Positions 28,001 through 35,425 are shown, counted from the stretch's first letter. The stretch is 64,000 nt of DNA from Myroides guanonis (GCF_900114085.1 NZ_FORU01000012.1:52250-116249), one strand, 5' to 3'. The notes: a model not told the origin generated them from the letters alone. Translations and numbers: made by a program.

Positions 28001-29972
28001 CTGCACTTAAAGTTTTACGATACACTTCGTTAGCACCATTATAAGCAAGAACTTCATATGCTCCCAACAAATCAACATTTAAAGTTTTACTTGCCGCAAG
28101 TGCCAATTTTATTTTAAATACCCCATGTGGGTCACTTAGTGAATTATAATGTATGTATTGAGACATAGAACCAGCAACACTCAATAAACCTAAATTGATT
28201 TCTGAAAATGTAGTATCACTACCATCAATAGCATATTGTGGATTTATAACCCCTGTCTTACCTAAATTTAATAAACCTAAAGTAATACCGCTACCATCGT
28301 ATGAAGTAGAAAAAGCTTGATTACATATATCTGAAGCATTATCAAAACATATACTATAGATATTTAAGAATTTATCTGGAGCCAAAACACCTACAACAGC
28401 ATCTGTCTTATCTGTAATTCTAATATTTGTAAACGCATTTATTGCCTTAATAGCTATATAATATCTCCCTTCTTTATCTCGTACTAGTTTTACTTGACCA
28501 TTTGATGAAGAGAATAAATTAGCACTTGATGTATTTAAAGTTTCTGTGGACCCATTTCTTAATTGAATTTCGAAATAGTGATTTCCCAATAGAAGTCCAT
28601 TAACTAATCCAGACACAACATTCCCAATACTTCCAGCCAATAAAGAACTTAAAACATCCTTATCATAATCAATTCTAACATATGTTGTTTTACCAGCTGG
28701 TACAGGAGAATCGAATTTTGCTTCTAAATGCCCAGACTGATTACCTAACCCTAAAAGAATCCCTGAACCAGAACGAATACTAGCATAACTATCAAAATTA
28801 GCATCTACCGCATTTGCAACATCATCTACATATTCAGATGAAACTACAGTATTACTAGCACAAATAGGATTAAAAAGCGGACTTACAGTAGGCAGAGGCG
28901 GTGGACAAGTAGCACTTGTACGCGAAACATCATAAATTCTTAAAGTAGCCGCACCTAAATTTAAGCCTACAGTAGTAAAGAGTCCAATTTCCACCCTATT
29001 ATAAGCCCCATTTGTCACATTAAAAGAAACTGTATTCGCCCCTCCTTTTCCTAAAATACCCAATAAATCTAATCCATTTATTAATCCACTTTGCAACGGA
29101 AATTCTTGAACTAATAAATTTCCATTATATGCCCTAATCTTATACGCCCCTAATAAATCCAAATTCAAAGTACTCGAAGCTATACCCAACCTAACTTTCA
29201 AGATAGAAATAGGCTCAGATAATGCAGGAAAATAGACATTCTGAGCAGCAGAAGCTGCTACCGCCAAAGTACCGGTGGAGATTTCAGAGTAACTCGATGT
29301 GTTTTCGTCAATAGCAAAGCTAGGGTTCTTAACAGTCTGACCCAAATTAACTGAGATTCCAGTTACCTTACCTTCATCCGTAAATACGGGTGCACTACAA
29401 GGAGTAACACCAGATAAGGTATAAGCATAATACACGTTGAATTTAATAGTTGTAAGTATACCAGGCGCTATATGTATCCTTACAGAATTATATACACTCC
29501 CATTTGACGGCGTAACCTTAAGGTAATAAAACCCGTCTTTTCCCATAAACATTTCTGTCGTCACATTACTTATAGCAGCTCCTGAATTGAGACGAAGCTC
29601 ACCTTTAATCTGATTACCAGCCAGTCCTAATAAACCACCTAATAAGTTACCCAAATCCAAACCTGATGTCTCTGGTTTAGATATTTTAACAAACACAGAC
29701 TCTCCAAGAGATCTATTCTCTACAAACCCAACTTGAAGATAACCACTCCCCCCTCCTAATAAACCTCCTGCAACATCCATAGTTGCAAAGTCAATCGTTG
29801 AAGAAGAGACAGCATTACCAGGACTTGTAACTCCAGAGCTACTATTCCCATTTAACACCGTTGCATAATCCTCCGTTTGCCCATAAAACGTACTGCTACA
29901 AAAAAGCATCAGTAAAAAACAAGACAAAATGCGGGCGAATTTCATCTGAAAAAAAGTAGTTTGTTGTTTCAT
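22068..29972 (-). CDS. Giant multi-domain exported surface protein (2634 aa)
   Basis: This is the first gene of the surface locus. After a signal peptide (cleavage near STFYGQ) there are four tandem A+B module pairs (residues ~35-1437). Three DUF11 / conserved-repeat domains follow (~1440-1838, e.g. YTIHVRNTGAIDIQDV), then about four Ig-like domains with CEG/CQG and YKWYKDG motifs (~1840-2190). Two more B-like modules (~2193-2530) and a short cysteine-containing end (CSKDCIISNP) complete it. No type A or type B T9SS sorting domain is evident at the C-terminus, which is unusual for a flavobacterial adhesin. Adhesion or fibre formation is inferred from the architecture. The start may instead be the Met at codon 10. 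Confidence 0.9.
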   Translation of the reverse strand: MKQQTTFFQMKFARILSCFLLMLFCSSTFYGQTEDYATVLNGNSSSGVTSPGNAVSSSTIDFATMDVAGGLLGGGSGYLQVGFVENRSLGESVFVKISKPETSGLDLGNLLGGLLGLAGNQIKGELRLNSGAAISNVTTEMFMGKDGFYYLKVTPSNGSVYNSVRIHIAPGILTTIKFNVYYAYTLSGVTPCSAPVFTDEGKVTGISVNLGQTVKNPSFAIDENTSSYSEISTGTLAVAASAAQNVYFPALSEPISILKVRLGIASSTLNLDLLGAYKIRAYNGNLLVQEFPLQSGLINGLDLLGILGKGGANTVSFNVTNGAYNRVEIGLFTTVGLNLGAATLRIYDVSRTSATCPPPLPTVSPLFNPICASNTVVSSEYVDDVANAVDANFDSYASIRSGSGILLGLGNQSGHLEAKFDSPVPAGKTTYVRIDYDKDVLSSLLAGSIGNVVSGLVNGLLLGNHYFEIQLRNGSTETLNTSSANLFSSSNGQVKLVRDKEGRYYIAIKAINAFTNIRITDKTDAVVGVLAPDKFLNIYSICFDNASDICNQAFSTSYDGSGITLGLLNLGKTGVINPQYAIDGSDTTFSEINLGLLSVAGSMSQYIHYNSLSDPHGVFKIKLALAASKTLNVDLLGAYEVLAYNGANEVYRKTLSAGLLNGTDLLGLLGGSETTITFAPGKAFDRIEIRVNGLLNVSAFESAVKVFDVKRFGSVGSACPDPSFVLPSATQDPFEIPACNATIVDSKYADYPWLAADGNNESYATLTASSGALLGIGAYSGFLEYEFPTAIPANKTTYIRVDMDGNLLGRLVSGTLGALVNNVGGLLLGNHYFTVEAKTSQTGGTTVLNGSSASGFSGTSGGDLRIVQDNIGRYYIAVTPNQAYKNIKITEHFPSLVGTTQDGATMKIFEACHEIGINNCLPAQFTSFDQTGLSLGLLNGAGVKDADHAISINSSDYSEISTGTVAIAAQVSQRIYFNKLSTVGDELKVRLQMDPSSLASVDLLGNYKIVTYNGSAVAETFTLQQGLINNLNLLNLFKSGGIQTLTYETTKVYDRVDVVVGSLVNVALSPALRLYGVKRIGAGCPETTTPSPFESPTCATTLLGASNADDVDNLFDDDFDSYATLNSGAGLLLGLGNKFEGFVELGFDAPVPADKTAYVRIDYEPTLLNALLGGSLGGALADLVNGVLLGNHYFSVEVKNGATSLFTASSNNGFSGNTEKVRIVQDIAGRYYIAVTAGVPFTSIKITDHTDSVAGLLAQPNTMNVYGVCFDSPIDACAPVFGTSYDGSGITLDVAGISGVKNANHAIDTNTTNFSEISLGTVAVAGSIKQIIFFNQLADATDVVKVKIATGAGAVDLAVLGNFEIKAYKGAVEVAELDWNNGLINGVNVLNLLNTGSATEIPFKPGVPFDRISVGINTLLQASVMPNLKLYSVTKDCTIINPEFVSWKSADKTSVKGGEELKYTIHVRNTGAIDIQDVIVKDMLPANTTYVSGGTFAAGIVSFPALDVAVGETKTVTFKVKVDSNLTGITEILNLATVNGVAAFPPLSNNPNEPDTTALPGTKTPVEQIKSVVSWKAYDVNGDNTITAVSGGEDVAYHIYVRNTGNQNLTNVTISDVLPVGLKWKSGGVHAGGTVTFTIASLAVGATSPSLNFVATVNNDLTGVTEIKNIAKVKASPTSPESESFPPVDNTNPTEPNTTIPGTVLDVTPIHDVEISKVGVSNNTTSNAQAQLGDEIVYTITVKNVGNKTLNNLVVTDVLPGSLTISSVNLGSFTGNTFTYTIPTLAVGGDVTFTITTSVDDLNGGLITEIENTATIKYRNEANTADKTESATHTMLTSCTPILADKITLAPTSLEVCAGISFNVTASTSLIGLVNPVYKWYTNAALTGTPIVGSVLTTSVTQTTTFYVTLEADGYCFTTPAASVKITVLPEAGIPTISATGGITSTCQGESIGLTATATGATSYKWYKDGTAISGATGATYNATESGEYNVTALNATGCESDESAAIEITIHDLPTKPMVTPDGSIEICEGEFVKLITASVGDAYRWYKDGVEISENILQDPTDPNSPVIGVVYADQQFIEVSKSGSYSVKVFNNNGCESVLSDATTVSVNPTPELTVNGNQLIYVAKGANITWPVVTTDIGTITWYHNGAVVTTLPATIATPGVYTYTVVGSSGSCYSTETVIVNVYDDEGCPPGTVRTYANSQSWGSIITGGVTNEANAANGNPKTYSTITTGLGLLGIGTTWQTLFFPEKVAAGTPVTIKLGKEYSGVVLAGGLSVVGVYKDGLGTPFDIGTLKPVQGGLLDLLAADNVIEFTFVPSDVSGTKAYDGVRISVGALLSVAQSAKVYGAYITKPGSPSCNPIDSTTNPNVIDVLHGVEDIGVGLASATASVVDPWNAVDNDLNSYALISRGVAVANRATLTAVFKQPTTKGDQLQIILETPANPILSLELIKGYTIQRFMGNQPVGPALDSGSSILDLKLLGLLGGFNDRVKILVAPFDEPYDRVKISYGSVVGVLGNATKIFDMSISPSLDYGAVNGDLTLCTIDSLVFKSMDDCTIYEVYTSERGMEKLATTDGLTFKLPVNISAGEHTFYVQAIRSGCLIGSRTPIKVTLEKCSKDCIISNPMLTNKIKK
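22380..23396 (-). repeat. C-terminal B-like modules of the giant protein
   Basis: Residues ~2193-2530 return to the pattern of the N-terminal modules: a leading cysteine, a YSTITTG or YALISRG strand, an LLDLLA or LKLLGLLGG segment, and YDGVRISVG or YDRVKISYG. Coordinates are approximate. Confidence 0.65.
23397..24458 (-). repeat. Ig-like domain array of the giant protein
   Basis: About four Ig-like units follow one another (residues ~1840-2192), each with a cysteine early in the domain and a W-Y core (YKWYT, YKWYKDGTA, YRWYKDGVE, ITWYHNGA). A second cysteine (GYC, GCES, SCYS) closes each unit. Typical of Bacteroidota surface proteins. Confidence 0.75.
24459..25655 (-). repeat. Three DUF11-type repeats of the giant protein
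   Basis: Three copies of ~130 residues share the pattern G-[DE]-Y-I-V-NTG...L..V...D.LP..., then L..G....T and EI.N.A. They lie near residues 1440, 1570 and 1712. DUF11 arrays form extended stalks in bacterial surface proteins. Confidence 0.8.
25662..29876 (-). repeat. Four tandem A+B modules (~1.08-1.1 kb each) in the giant protein
   Basis: Module A is marked by DSYA.L.SG.G.LLGLG, T.YVRID and LLLGNHYF; the last motif recurs at about 28590, 27490 and 26408. Module B is marked by SYDGSGI, FSEI..G, DLLG.Y, a G-L-[IL]-N-G motif and FDRI. The last motif recurs at about 29078, 27987, 26895 and 25825. Spacing is close to 361-366 residues. The first A module is diverged. The folds look like discoidin/galactose-binding beta-sandwiches, but this is only a guess. 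Confidence 0.8.
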
Positions 29973-30641
29973 AGGTCTTTGATTATGTTTTTATAAGGCA
30001 AAATGCAGAAAGGATGTAAAATTCCTTAATGTAGTCTCAATTTGCACAACGAATATAATTCTTAATTTTTTTACAACAAAACTTCCAACACCCCTAAACA
30101 CTTTAATGAGAGTTTAACAAACGGCAGTTATGCTAATATTTTAACATAAAAAAATTCATAATCTTTTTTAAATTAAAAAATTATCAACTAAATATACATA
30201 TCCAAACAAAACATGATAAATGTCATTTTTTTTAAAACCCCTATTATTTATACAGATTCTAAACTATTAGCACCCCAAAATGAGAAAAAAAACCACATAG
30301 CACTAATACAAAACCCCCATTAGAATAAAAAATTCTCAAAAAAACATATTTAAATACTGGAATCTCAATTATCCACCCTTATTTCACATAATCGCAACAA
30401 AATTTCAATTGAATTTGATACATAAAAACCAAACACTTCCACAATTTGGGGTAACTCTACATTGTATTAAAAGATAATATCTGCAAAAATTCCCATTATT
30501 TAAAACCTAAAATTACCCTCCAACCTAAATCCAACAAAGTCTTATTTTCTTTTAGAATGCAGTTAGATTCTTAGTGAAATTTTCTTTCCTTCACTGAAAG
30601 CCAAATGATTTTCCTATTTTTGAACAAAAGATTTTTAATAT
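29973..30641. other. Gene-free AT-rich divergent region (669 bp)
   Basis: It separates the giant surface protein (-) from the enoyl-CoA hydratase gene (+). It holds many A, T and C homopolymer runs and no credible open frame or RNA gene. The only clear element is a -7-like TATTTTTG at 30615-30622 near the right end. It probably contains the control region of the surface locus; I could not place that promoter. Confidence 0.6.
30615..30622 (+). promoter_or_regulatory. Possible -7 element for the enoyl-CoA hydratase gene
   Basis: TATTTTTG fits TAnnTTTG and lies 19 nt before the ATG at 30642. A -33 TTG is not obvious. Confidence 0.4.
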
Positions 30642-31406
30642 ATGAACTCCATCTCACCATACGTAAAAACAAGCAATGAAAATTCTATTGCAAGAATTCG
30701 TTTTCACCATCCTGCTAGCAACTCTTTCCCTAGTGAACAATTATATAACCTAACGGCGGCTATTGAAGAATTAGGCAAAAACAAAAACATCACAACTGTT
30801 ATTCTAGAAAGTGAAGGTATTGGTGCATTTTGCGCTGGCGCCTCTTTCGATGAACTTCTAAATATTCAAAATATTGAAACAGGCAAACAGTTTTTTTCTG
30901 GTTTCGCTAATGTTATAAATGCGATTCGAAAAAGTCCACAAATCTACATAGGTCGTATTCAAGGTAAAGCTGTTGGCGGTGGAGTTGGTTTAGCTGCTGC
31001 ATGTGATTATTGTTTTGCTACTGAGAATGCTTCTATTAAACTATCAGAACTAGCTATCGGTATAGGTCCTTTTGTAATAGAACCTGCTGTTAGTCGAAAA
31101 ATTGGCAAAACTTCATTCGCAACTTTGAGCTTAGCAGCGCAAGAGTGGAAAAGTGCATCATGGGCTCATGAACATGGTCTTTATTCCAAATTAGTTGCCG
31201 ACATAGAAACCTTAGACATAGAACTAAATGCTTTTGCAGAACAATTTGAAAAATACAATCCTGAAGCTATTTTTGAAATCAAAAAGATATTATGGGAAGA
31301 CACTAACCATTGGGAGACACTTCTTTTTGAAAGAGCGCTAACTTCAGGTAAACTTGTACTATCAGACTTCACGGTTGCCGCATTAAAACAATTCAAAGGA
31401 AAATAG
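30642..31406 (+). CDS. Enoyl-CoA hydratase/isomerase family protein
   Basis: The 254-residue cytoplasmic protein has the crotonase-fold oxyanion-hole segments GAFCAGASFDEL (near residue 63) and IQGKAVGGGVGLAAACDY (near 107). Catalytic-region SELAIGIGPFVIEP keeps one acidic residue, but the position of the second catalytic glutamate of classical hydratases appears to be Leu/Thr (KTSFATLSLAA). The reaction may therefore be isomerisation or hydration of a branched acyl-CoA rather than standard beta-oxidation. It stands alone, with a hairpin terminator 60 nt downstream. The family is secure; the substrate is not. Confidence 0.9.
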   Translation: MNSISPYVKTSNENSIARIRFHHPASNSFPSEQLYNLTAAIEELGKNKNITTVILESEGIGAFCAGASFDELLNIQNIETGKQFFSGFANVINAIRKSPQIYIGRIQGKAVGGGVGLAAACDYCFATENASIKLSELAIGIGPFVIEPAVSRKIGKTSFATLSLAAQEWKSASWAHEHGLYSKLVADIETLDIELNAFAEQFEKYNPEAIFEIKKILWEDTNHWETLLFERALTSGKLVLSDFTVAALKQFKGK

Positions 31407-31468
31407 TATTCGATAGCCAATATTGAAAGAACGACTAATTCTAACATATAATAGATAAATATTTTACA

Positions 31469-31534
31469 AAACAGGGTTGACATCTACACTTCTAGACTTC
31501 AACCCTGTTTTTGTTTATAAACAAAAACAGGGTT
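31469..31534 (+). terminator. Terminator with two mutually exclusive hairpins
   Basis: Hairpin 1 pairs AAACAGGGTTGA (31469-31480) with TCAACCCTGTTT (31499-31510), followed by a T-run, and fits a terminator of the upstream gene. Hairpin 2 is a perfect 34-bp palindrome (31501-31534) that reuses the right arm of hairpin 1. Confidence 0.75.
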
Positions 31535-31789
31535 AGGCACATAAAAGGTTCTTAAACTCTAGTCAAAGTCCATTTAAACTATATTAAACCTCTAATTAAA
31601 ATCTAGAAAACAAATAGACCTTGAATGGACTTTAAACAGTACTTAGACAGCTCTTAAGAGGAGTCTGAGAACTTAATAGTAGAAAATGTAGTCTTTCTCA
31701 TTCTAAGGTCGCTCAAAATAAATATCTCTATTCCGAAATTGATTAAATAGCTACAAATCAGCTTCTGTCTGCTATTAAAAAAAAAGTGC

Positions 31790-31797
31790 TAAATTTG
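31790..31797 (+). promoter_or_regulatory. Probable -7 element for queD-lpxH
   Basis: TAAATTTG fits TAnnTTTG, 16 nt before the ATG at 31814. The -33 region has only a weak TTCTG match. Confidence 0.45.
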
Positions 31798-31813
31798 TAG
31801 CAAAATATACAAG

Positions 31814-32266
31814 ATGTCAAAAATTAGGATAACCAAGCAATTTTCATTTGAAACAGGTCATGCTCTTTATGGTTATGATGGAAAATGCAGAAACGTTCAC
31901 GGTCATAGTTACAAACTAAGAGTAACTGTTATTGGCGAACCAATTGCAGATGCATCAAATGTTAAGTTTGGTATGGTAATCGACTTTACCGACCTAAAAA
32001 AAATTGTACTAGAAGAAGTAGTAGATGTTTTTGATCATGCTACGGTTTTTAACAAGAATACTCCTCATATTGAACTTGCAAAAGAATTACAAGATAGAGG
32101 TCACCATGTTATATTAGTAGACTATCAACCTACAAGCGAGAATATGGTAATTGATTTTGCCGAAAAAATAAAACATAGATTACCCAAAGGACTTGAATTG
32201 TATTCCCTACGCCTACAAGAAACAGATTCTTCATATGCGGAATGGTATCAATCTGATAATTTATAA
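31814..32266 (+). CDS. queD: 6-carboxytetrahydropterin synthase / 6-pyruvoyl-tetrahydropterin synthase family
   Basis: QueD converts dihydroneopterin triphosphate to 6-carboxy-tetrahydropterin in queuosine and 7-deazaguanine synthesis. The zinc ligands His16 (ETGHALYG) and His29/His31 (RNVHGHSY) are present, with a cysteine (Cys25) just before them as in the active site. The C-terminal LQETDSSYAEW supplies the substrate-binding glutamate. The 150-residue length is usual for flavobacterial members. lpxH begins 3 nt after the stop, so the two are co-transcribed. The queuosine role is inferred from the family; other que genes are not in the window. Confidence 0.92.
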   Translation: MSKIRITKQFSFETGHALYGYDGKCRNVHGHSYKLRVTVIGEPIADASNVKFGMVIDFTDLKKIVLEEVVDVFDHATVFNKNTPHIELAKELQDRGHHVILVDYQPTSENMVIDFAEKIKHRLPKGLELYSLRLQETDSSYAEWYQSDNL

Positions 32267-32269
32267 GAA

Positions 32270-33043
32270 GTGAATTATTCTATACAAACCGAAAGAACTA
32301 TCTATTTTACCTCGGACCACCATTTTGGAGCTCCCACTCCAGAACAAAGTCTTCCAAGAGAAACTGCTTTTTTAGAATGGCTGAATGAAAAAGAAAAAGA
32401 CATGGGAGCCCTGTTTATACTTGGTGATTTATTTGATTTCTGGTTTGAGTACAAAACTGTTGTCCCTAAAGGCTTTGTTCGTATTCTAGGTAAACTAGCC
32501 CAACTAAAAGATGCAGGTATTCCAATTTATTTCTTTGTAGGAAACCACGATCTATGGATGGATGATTACTTTGAAAAAGAATTAGGTATTCCCGTTTTTA
32601 GAACTCCTCAGGTATTCAATATCAATGGTAGTTCCTTCTTCATAGGTCATGGCGACGGTTTAGGGCCTGGTGATTTAGGTTATAAAAGAATGAAAAAGGT
32701 ATTTACAAATCCTTTTTCGAAATGGCTATTTCGTTGGCTACATCCAGACATTGGAGTTCGTCTTGGACAATATTTATCTGTTAAAAACAAATTGATATCA
32801 GGTGATGAAGATGTTCGATTTCTCGGAGAAGATAATGAATGGCTAGTACAATACGCTAAAAGAAAATTAGAAACTTCTCATTACGATTTCTTTGTCTTTG
32901 GACACAGACATCTCCCTATGACAATTAAATTAAATGAAAAGAGCACTTATGTTAATCTCGGAGATTGGATTGGATATTTTAGCTATGCTACTTTCTCTAA
33001 TTCTAATTTAGAGTTAAAATACTACTTAGAGGAGAAAAGATAG
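32270..33043 (+). CDS. lpxH: UDP-2,3-diacylglucosamine diphosphatase
   Basis: LpxH hydrolyses UDP-2,3-diacylglucosamine to lipid X and UMP in lipid A synthesis at the inner face of the cytoplasmic membrane. The calcineurin-like metallophosphoesterase motifs are all present: FTSDHHFG, LGDLFDFW, VGNHDLW, IGHGDGLGPGD and FGHRHLP. The start is a GTG at 32270, three bases after the queD stop. The length of 257 residues is normal for Bacteroidota. No clear terminator follows. Confidence 0.94.
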   Translation: MNYSIQTERTIYFTSDHHFGAPTPEQSLPRETAFLEWLNEKEKDMGALFILGDLFDFWFEYKTVVPKGFVRILGKLAQLKDAGIPIYFFVGNHDLWMDDYFEKELGIPVFRTPQVFNINGSSFFIGHGDGLGPGDLGYKRMKKVFTNPFSKWLFRWLHPDIGVRLGQYLSVKNKLISGDEDVRFLGEDNEWLVQYAKRKLETSHYDFFVFGHRHLPMTIKLNEKSTYVNLGDWIGYFSYATFSNSNLELKYYLEEKR

Positions 33044-33176
33044 TTTGGTCCTCATAATTTTTTCTTTTAAACAAAACAATAATGCAGACTAGATATTCTC
33101 TTTTCACTTTTAAAAAACGGTTGAAAAACTACAAGAAAAATCCCTGTCTATTATTTAAGTAAACGAATAGAAAACA

Positions 33177-34481
33177 TTAAAATGGTTTCGGAAGAATCCA
33201 TTCATTATGTCCAAAATAACTCCAAGAAACAGAAGCTAGATCTACGCTATCATCTATAAACATAGAATATTCTCTCCCGTTGATAGACACCCAACTATCT
33301 GCATAGACAGCAACATCTAATCCTTTATCAGCATACTCCTTTTTTATAATCTGCGCCATTTGCCATATCATATCAGCTGTGGTTAATCTCGCTCTCTGTT
33401 TTGAAGACAATTTATCTTCTAATGGATATTGAGATTTCTTCCCACTCTCCTTTTCTACCACATTGAAATAAGTATATCCACTTCTGGATCTCAACATCAT
33501 CCTCCAGCTCAAACGATGCCCTTCATCTGTCCAAATAACATCATCAGCTATTATGTAGTGTCGCAATGGCAAAAGTAGCTGAAATAGCATAAAAACACTC
33601 AAGAAGACAGCTTTCCATATAGGAATAGAAAACGAATAATCACCTGGGTACATTTTAGGTTTCTTTTTCAAGAATTTCTCTCTGATAAATTCAGGATCAT
33701 AAAAGAATAAAGCAAAGCTCAAGGCAAAATAAGGAAAAACCCCTATCTGTAAGGTTATAGAATTGAAGACATGAAATACGAGAGATGCAATTACAGCCCA
33801 TGTTCGTGTTCGCTTGCACAACAACAGAGGAATAATCAAACCATCGTACAAAATACCTAAATAACTAATGGTTAAATAAAACCAAGGCTCTGTAAATATC
33901 TCTTTAAAAAATTCAGGGGCATTTATAGAACTATACATTAACCTTACAAAGGTTCCATCTAACCAATCTGGATAGAACTTTGCAACCGTTCCGTAAATAT
34001 AGACCAAAGCAATTTGTGTAATCAAAATCCAAGAGCTATAAGTCGGCATTGCCAACACTTCCTTAACCCTCCCTTGCTTTACGTCCAAAGAAGCATATCT
34101 ATGCGCAGGTAGAAAACACATGTAAATACATATAACAACCATTAAATAATAATGATTGTTATAGGAGGTTTTTTGCATATAATATACTCCAGACCACAAC
34201 AGAGTTAAAAGAATCATACTCCATCGATAGCGATAACCCAACATCACTGCTATAGAAACCAACCCCATAAAGGCAAAGTAAAAATACATTCCTAAACCAG
34301 GGAGAGGTTGTAACCAATCCATATAAATATGAGAAAAGGTCATTTGAACATCAACCAAATTACTTTTTACCCATCCAGTAGCTATAGCTCCAAATGACTC
34401 ACAAACAAATAAAAATCCAAAAACAATTCGGAACAATACTAAAGGAGCATTATCAATAGGGGTTAAAGCTTTTTTCAACAT
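33177..34481 (-). CDS. HTTM domain membrane protein (vitamin K-dependent gamma-carboxylase homologue)
   Basis: The 434-residue integral membrane protein has six or more hydrophobic segments in residues 1-300. The N-terminal APLVLFRIVFGFLFVCES and the signature YMQKTSYNNHYYL (near residue 105) are typical of HTTM proteins. The C-terminal ~130 residues are soluble and contain WMMLRSRSGYTYF. Bacterial members are of unknown function and are not known to carboxylate proteins. The gene starts 5 nt after the ribF stop and is likely transcribed with it. Confidence 0.87.
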   Translation of the reverse strand: MLKKALTPIDNAPLVLFRIVFGFLFVCESFGAIATGWVKSNLVDVQMTFSHIYMDWLQPLPGLGMYFYFAFMGLVSIAVMLGYRYRWSMILLTLLWSGVYYMQKTSYNNHYYLMVVICIYMCFLPAHRYASLDVKQGRVKEVLAMPTYSSWILITQIALVYIYGTVAKFYPDWLDGTFVRLMYSSINAPEFFKEIFTEPWFYLTISYLGILYDGLIIPLLLCKRTRTWAVIASLVFHVFNSITLQIGVFPYFALSFALFFYDPEFIREKFLKKKPKMYPGDYSFSIPIWKAVFLSVFMLFQLLLPLRHYIIADDVIWTDEGHRLSWRMMLRSRSGYTYFNVVEKESGKKSQYPLEDKLSSKQRARLTTADMIWQMAQIIKKEYADKGLDVAVYADSWVSINGREYSMFIDDSVDLASVSWSYFGHNEWILPKPF

Positions 34482-34486
34482 AATGT

Positions 34487-35410
34487 TTAACTAAAATATT
34501 CTCGGGTTACAAGTTCGTCTAATTCAATTCTAGCGATTAAGTCTTCTAAATTATCGAACTTTTCTTCATCTCGAATTCTTTTATGAATAAAAACCTTCAG
34601 AGTTTGACCATATAAATCAGCATCAAAATCTAAATAATTCACTTCAATGGAATAAGGATGATCTTCAAATGTTGGATTAACACCTATACTCATCATACCG
34701 TGTACTAATTTTCCAGATATGTGAGACGACACAACATAAACTCCATTTCTAGGCACCAATTTATAACTTTCAGGGATTTGAATATTTGCAGTTGGAAACC
34801 CTAATTCACGTCCCATTTTTTTTCCATGCACTACAAATCCAGAAAAATTGTACTCATAACCCAAAAATTCATTTGCCAAATCAACATTACCTTCCAAAAG
34901 CGCCTTTCTTATTTTAGTAGAGCTAATAGACACATGATCTATTTCTTGAGCAGATATCTCCTCTACTTCAAAACCATATTTTAATCCATATCTTTTTAAA
35001 TCATGAATATCAGCTGTTCTATCCTTTCCGAAACGGTGATCGTAACCAATAATAACCTTTCCGACATTAAATCGTTCAACCAAAACTTCACTAACAAACT
35101 CTTCTGCCGTCAATTGAGAAAAAGCTTCATCAAACTTATGAACCACCAAATTATCCAATCCATATTTCTCCAACAACTCCTTCTTTTCCTCCATTGTATT
35201 TAACAACTGTATACTATTATCTTGTTTCAATACCATTCTTGGATGAGGAAAGAAAGTTAAAACCAAACTCTCTGCTTTCATTTGTTGAGAAGCTGCCACC
35301 AACTTATCGATGATTTTTTGATGACCAATATGGACACCATCAAAAGTTCCCAAAGTAACAACCGTTTTAGTTGTAGCTTCAAATTCGTATATAGATGAAA
35401 AAGTTTTCAA
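34487..35410 (-). CDS. ribF: Bifunctional riboflavin kinase / FAD synthetase
   Basis: RibF phosphorylates riboflavin to FMN and adenylates it to FAD. The start chosen is the TTG at 35410 (reading MKTFSSIYEFE), giving 307 residues. A longer frame to 35536 would cross the upstream terminator and the promoter element at 35426-35433. The nucleotidyltransferase motif VTLGTFDGVHIGH lies near residues 16-28. The riboflavin kinase region shows GFVVHGKKMGRELGFPTANI and the NGVYVV strand. It leads an operon with the HTTM protein gene. Confidence 0.94.
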   Translation of the reverse strand: MKTFSSIYEFEATTKTVVTLGTFDGVHIGHQKIIDKLVAASQQMKAESLVLTFFPHPRMVLKQDNSIQLLNTMEEKKELLEKYGLDNLVVHKFDEAFSQLTAEEFVSEVLVERFNVGKVIIGYDHRFGKDRTADIHDLKRYGLKYGFEVEEISAQEIDHVSISSTKIRKALLEGNVDLANEFLGYEYNFSGFVVHGKKMGRELGFPTANIQIPESYKLVPRNGVYVVSSHISGKLVHGMMSIGVNPTFEDHPYSIEVNYLDFDADLYGQTLKVFIHKRIRDEEKFDNLEDLIARIELDELVTREYFS

Positions 35411-35425
35411 AATTCTATTTTTATG

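Larger units (their letters stand above)
31407..31813. other. Intergenic region with overlapping hairpins
   Basis: Holds the double hairpin at 31469-31534, a 10-bp inverted repeat (AAAGTCCATT at 31565-31574 with AATGGACTTT at 31624-31633), and the queD promoter element at its end. No credible gene is seen. Confidence 0.6.

Noticed and set aside
22068..29972. Recent tandem duplication or assembly artefact in the giant gene
   Set aside because: The A+B modules differ substantially in DNA and protein sequence, so collapsed or duplicated assembly is unlikely.
14709..29972. Prophage or contractile-injection tail cluster, suggested by repetitive structural-looking proteins
   Set aside because: No sheath, baseplate, portal, terminase or lysis gene is present; the PorP/SprF and OmpA neighbours point to surface export instead.
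32270..33043. Frameshifted or truncated lpxH because no ATG opens the frame
   Set aside because: A GTG three bases after queD serves as start, and all metallophosphoesterase motifs are intact.
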